Shown: positions 60,981 to 64,000 of the stretch, piece by piece
Position numbering within the stretch: position 1 is the first letter of the stretch
Layout of the letters: each line of letters begins with the position of its first letter
Assembly: GCA_932521025.1 (NCBI GenBank)
Contig: OW051472.1
Span: 6,944,001-7,008,000, forward strand
Length of the DNA stretch: 64,000 bases
Source: Oscheius onirici
Lineage: Eukaryota > Nematoda > Chromadorea > Rhabditida > Rhabditidae
Direction of reading: 5' to 3'
Position numbers and translations under genes: made by a program
Notes under the pieces: model-generated
The model's database searches: none
What the model saw: only the letters and a program-made list of their open reading frames with translations
Told to the model about the DNA's origin: nothing

Positions 60981-61608
60981 CTACCAGCTTTGTACTATCT
61001 CTTTCTCGGAGTGTCCAGGTCTCGCTCGCGTACAATAAGGTTGGTTCAATACAGGAAGTAAAGACTTTCTTTTTGTGTCGGATGGAGACGGTCCTACTGG
61101 TTAGGAGTTGCTGGAATTTGTTGAAACATATCCAAGCAGCTCGGATTCGTCTTGAGATTTCGAGAGGATGACTCCTGTCAAAAGTTACTCGATGGCCGAG
61201 GTAAATGGCTTCCGTTTTGTACTGTATTCGCACTCCTTCTACTCTGATTGCAGTCGGGTTCCTATTTGTCATCACAAACGCCTTACATCACTTGACAAGT
61301 TATGCTCTTACAATTAGCTTGCCTTTGAAACCACAAAACTAGACTTCTGTGCATTCGAAAACCGTGTCAGAGATCTTCCGGCCTCTGATATATAGGATCG
61401 CCAGAAACTGGGGTTGGAAAACCTACCGCTCTGCCTCGGTTCTTCATCTTAGTAGAAATCATACAGTAGCAATTCTCTGTCCTATGAGATGCTGATCTGT
61501 TTGTTATTCAGTGCTTGATACGGTTAGCCGACCCATTCTATAGTCAGTAAACGATAAAGTGGACGGAAGAAAAGGTATTTTCCGGAATTAGGTATTGTAG
61601 CTTTGTCA

Positions 61609-61626
61609 AACTCAATTAATTGAGTT
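61609..61626. repeat. 18-bp perfect palindrome AACTCAATTAATTGAGTT
   Basis: A perfect 9-bp arm palindrome just outside the MITE. It contains the ATTAAT core of homeodomain sites; role unknown. Confidence 0.6.
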
Positions 61627-61682
61627 GGCGCCATGCGGGTCCCGGAACGAAAATACCGTAGTACTGCGGCAGAAGAAATCGT

Positions 61683-62055
61683 GGTTGTACTGCAGTAGGC
61701 GCCTCCCTTGGCTTTTTGGCGCGAATTCCCAAACTCCTGAAATAGCGTTTTTTGGCATTTTCCTTTCATTTTTCACATTTTTAAGCGTGCTCGATGAATT
61801 CAGCGTGTAAAACAACCCCTTAGATGTGGAAATTTGTTGAAAATACCCAGAAATGGAAGACAAGTGTCTGAGGACGGCTTATATAGAGCAAGCGTCGGCT
61901 TCATAATATTTTCGACTAGTTTACACGTCCTGGTGGTTGCTTTACACGCTGAATTCGATAAACTTGGTTACAAACGGGAAAAATAGAAGAAAAATGGTGA
62001 AAAACGCGAGTTTAGGATTGTTTGAACGAAGGGAGGCGCCTACTGCAGTACAACC
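61683..62055. mobile_element. 373-bp MITE with 27-bp terminal inverted repeats and 8-bp target duplication
   Basis: The ends read GGTTGTACTGCAGTAGGCGC then CTCCCTT, and the right end is the exact reverse complement (62029-62055). GAAATCGT flanks both sides (61675-61682 and 62056-62063). Inside, a second inverted pair (TTCAGCGTGTAAAACAACC near 61799 and GGTTGCTTTACACGCTGAA near 61934) gives a nested stem. No coding capacity. It shares its termini with the element at 10475-10718. Confidence 0.92.
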
Positions 62056-62324
62056 GAAATCGTAATTGAGGTTTTTTAGCTGCTTCCGTTATTTTCTCTC
62101 ATTGTTTTTCACTCACAATCAGAGTTGCACTAAAAAATGAACAAGTGCGAGAAACTAGTATATTATACTTTTGTGACATAAAATGCCCTTTGTTAATATT
62201 TATATTATGAAAATCCTCAAAACTGCATATTATTTCGGTCTCGATTTTCGGAAAAGCTATTTGTCCCGAACAAGTTTAACATATTTTTTCACATCGCTTA
62301 TTACTAGACTGTTTTCAGGTAGCC

Positions 62325-63039
62325 ATGCAGACGGTTTCCGGGGTCCATCGCTCATCGGGTCGCGAATTCCGCGTGCCTTCTGGCAATAAAAGTACGTTTA
62401 CATTTTTTCTGCTCTACTTTACAACATCTTTATAACGGAACAAAACTGGTGTCGTTAAGAGAAAATCATCACCCACTCGTCGTTCCCCAAGTATGTTTTC
62501 TGAGTCATTGATGTACTATCGAAACTTCAGCCCCAGTTTATGAATTCTCCCAATCCTCTACCAAATTTGCTTGTCTGGATGAGAAAGGATTCCGCTTCAA
62601 GCTATCTTCTCCAAATGCTCGTAGAGTCACAAGAAGCCCCGTTGATGAAATAGAAACCGCCGCAGAAAGCTCGAAATGCCTCGTTAGGGCTCTCGAAACG
62701 GCCACGGAACTGCAAAAGAAGCTCACAGAATCGCTTCACAGGAAAGATGACGAGTTGGAGGAGCTGAGGAAATCGCTTCGCAGAAAAGACAATGAGATGA
62801 AGAGGCTCAAAGCAGAGAACTTGCAGCTGGAGGAAGATTCCATAGAGCACTTTGTTTCTGCTATTGATGACAAAGGACACATGGAATCCATGTGGCAAAA
62901 GGACGTCGAGCTGGCCAGACTTGAAGCTGAAGTCGAGAAGTGGAAGGACGCTGCTGGACAGAACGTACAACTGCTGCGTGTACAGAAGATCGTAATCGAG
63001 ACGAATATGAATGCAATCGAGAAACTTCGAGTCACATAG
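62325..63039 (+). CDS. Coiled-coil protein, about 191 residues, unknown
   Basis: Exon 1 (62325-62391) encodes MQTVSGVHRSSGREFRVPSG, and exon 2 (62531-63039) joins in phase as TPVYEFSQSSTKFACLDEKG. An alternative small exon near 62457-62490 would break the frame. After SSPNARRVTRSPVDEIETAA a continuous charged helix follows: LETATELQKKLTESLHRKDD, then ELEELRKSLRRKDNEMKRLK, and a stretch to AIEKLRVT. The internal motif LRKSLRRKD / LTESLHRKD is a short repeat. Such Arg-rich head plus coiled-coil proteins are often centrosomal or nuclear, but I do not recognise this one. Confidence 0.7.
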
Positions 63040-64000
63040 ACGAGACGAAGGAAGGAGACGCAGCAGTTTAGATCCGAAAAATGATCAGTTCGTTTTTTCA
63101 TTTTCTCCTCCAGTAAGATGTTTAAATTTCAGGCGGCCGTCGACGGCCACAAAACTGCCCTCGCGAGCCTACAAAACAATTCCTCAAAAAAGAGATAGAC
63201 TAAAAACAGGCTTACATGTCGTCGTTGTTATTACATTTTTTCAAAACTCGCTTATTTTATTAGTCAATTTGTATTCTACTCCATGAAAATATTAAAAGTT
63301 TTTGTTTCAGTATCTGCATTGCGAATCTTCAAGCAACACTCACAATCAGTGAAAAAGAACTTTGTGTGACAAAATCCGTTAGGTGACGCACGGAAAACTT
63401 CCTGCGTTTGAAATCATCTATTATAGAAAAAAGCTGGACAATCTTCGTTCACTTCAAAATGTGCGTTGTGCTTCGTGGGCTAACTATTTTTACGTACAAA
63501 ACTGCTCTGCACACCAACTTTTCGTTCCTGAAATAGTAGGTCACAGCGTCTCGTGATAATCAAGTGTATCCATGCCACCCAGTCTTCCCTAAAACCTGTC
63601 TCTCCCAGTTCCACCAAATGTTTCTTTCGGACCGTTTACATCACCTTTTCGTTTCCTTTCTGTCCCTCAGCCTAATTAGAGCCTCGTAAGGCCGGGATCG
63701 AAAGAAAAGACTTCGCTCAATCCCCATCCTTTCTCCTCCTCGAGAGGTCAACCGCCTTCCCGTACAGTCTTGGTCCTCTATTGTGGATCTTGAAGCGAGT
63801 ACCGTCAGATGCGTCCAGTGGTATGTTTTTCTTGTCAGCCTAAGATCTTCATCATTCTGAACAAACTATTCAGGCGTTTTTAGTCAATTTTCGAATGCTC
63901 TACATACGTTCTGTGATTATGTGGATCAGATTGAGATAATTCCATAGCCTCTGGACAGACAATCTTTGGATTATTTTTTACAATGTGAACTTATGTTCGC
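63040..64000. other. Right-edge intergenic sequence
   Basis: No gene recognised. The plus strand becomes CT-rich from about 63590, like the region before 57778, so the 5' flank of a plus-strand gene may begin here. An AGATGCGTCCAGTG|GTATG at 63805-63825 could be a first exon end, but there is too little sequence to judge. Confidence 0.4.

Larger units (their letters stand above)
59791..61290 (-). mobile_element. Truncated, decayed RTE-like LINE 3' end, split by a hAT element
   Basis: On the minus strand from about 61275 the sequence encodes the C-terminal end of a LINE endonuclease-reverse transcriptase: EAIYLGHRVTFDRSHPLEIS, RRIRAAWICFNKFQQLLTSR, KKKVFTSCIEPTLLYASETW. After the hAT insertion it continues VAQRKMLRKFVGVTMLDRRT and, past a frame break near 60030, GRPKPRWTG. 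The 3' end is a short AATTG/AATTC microsatellite-like tail (59791-59810), as in RTE elements. CTTGACAAGTT stands at both ends (59780-59790 and 61291-61301), an 11-bp target duplication. The 5' part is missing. Confidence 0.85.

Overview
This is nematode nuclear DNA. Coding exons are split by very short GT-AG introns (many of 33-60 bp, with a few of several hundred). Many start codons sit just downstream of a pyrimidine-rich TTTCAG site, as expected for spliced-leader trans-splicing. A complete cuticle collagen is present, a WDR5 protein begins MDTSE, and a NIMA kinase closely resembles C. elegans NEKL-3. I cannot name the species. Codon boundaries below come from splicing by eye, so individual exon ends may be off.

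Layout. 1-6543 (-): most of a mitochondrial VWA8 ATPase, cut by the left edge. 6927-7720 (+): an unknown coiled-coil protein. 7942-8656 (-): a tail-anchored MFF-like fission factor. 9251-10100 (-): a Y-box cold-shock protein. 10862-11293 (+): a small membrane protein. 11601-12532 (+): cuticle collagen. 12628-13304 (-): unknown. 13533-14079 (+): SKP1-like. 14653-17623 (-): complete TBL1. 17624-22642: a gene desert. 22643-24159 (-): a BTB/T1 protein behind a Ly6/ET-like receptor. 25750-26858: two convergent membrane-protein genes. 27792-32891 (-): a large ERICH3-like His/Glu repeat protein. 32892-37395: a second desert. 37396-43065 (-): PLPP6-like phosphatase, WDR5 and SLU7, tightly spaced. 43753-46765 (+): MED22, an unknown coiled-coil protein and HAP40/F8A. 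47677-53328 (+): NEKL-3, PIG-X, NSE1 and a disordered protein. 53329-57777: a third desert. 57778-58926 (+): a single-pass membrane protein. 59077-62063: a transposon-rich block. 62325-63039 (+): a coiled-coil protein.

Same-strand genes 140-340 bp apart with splice-acceptor-like sites before each ATG suggest at least four operons: SLU7>WDR5>PLPP6; MED22>cc>HAP40; NEKL-3>PIG-X>NSE1>disordered; receptor>BTB. ERICH3-like>2TM is a possible fifth. The operons mix transcription, splicing, repair and lipid genes, so they look like housekeeping groupings rather than one pathway.

The most unusual parts are a perfect 256-bp inverted repeat next to an RTE-like LINE that is itself split by a decayed hAT element with an intact 8-bp target duplication; a GGTTGTACTGCAG-ended MITE family; the 15-unit repeat protein; and three deserts that are pyrimidine-rich on the sense strand of the gene downstream.
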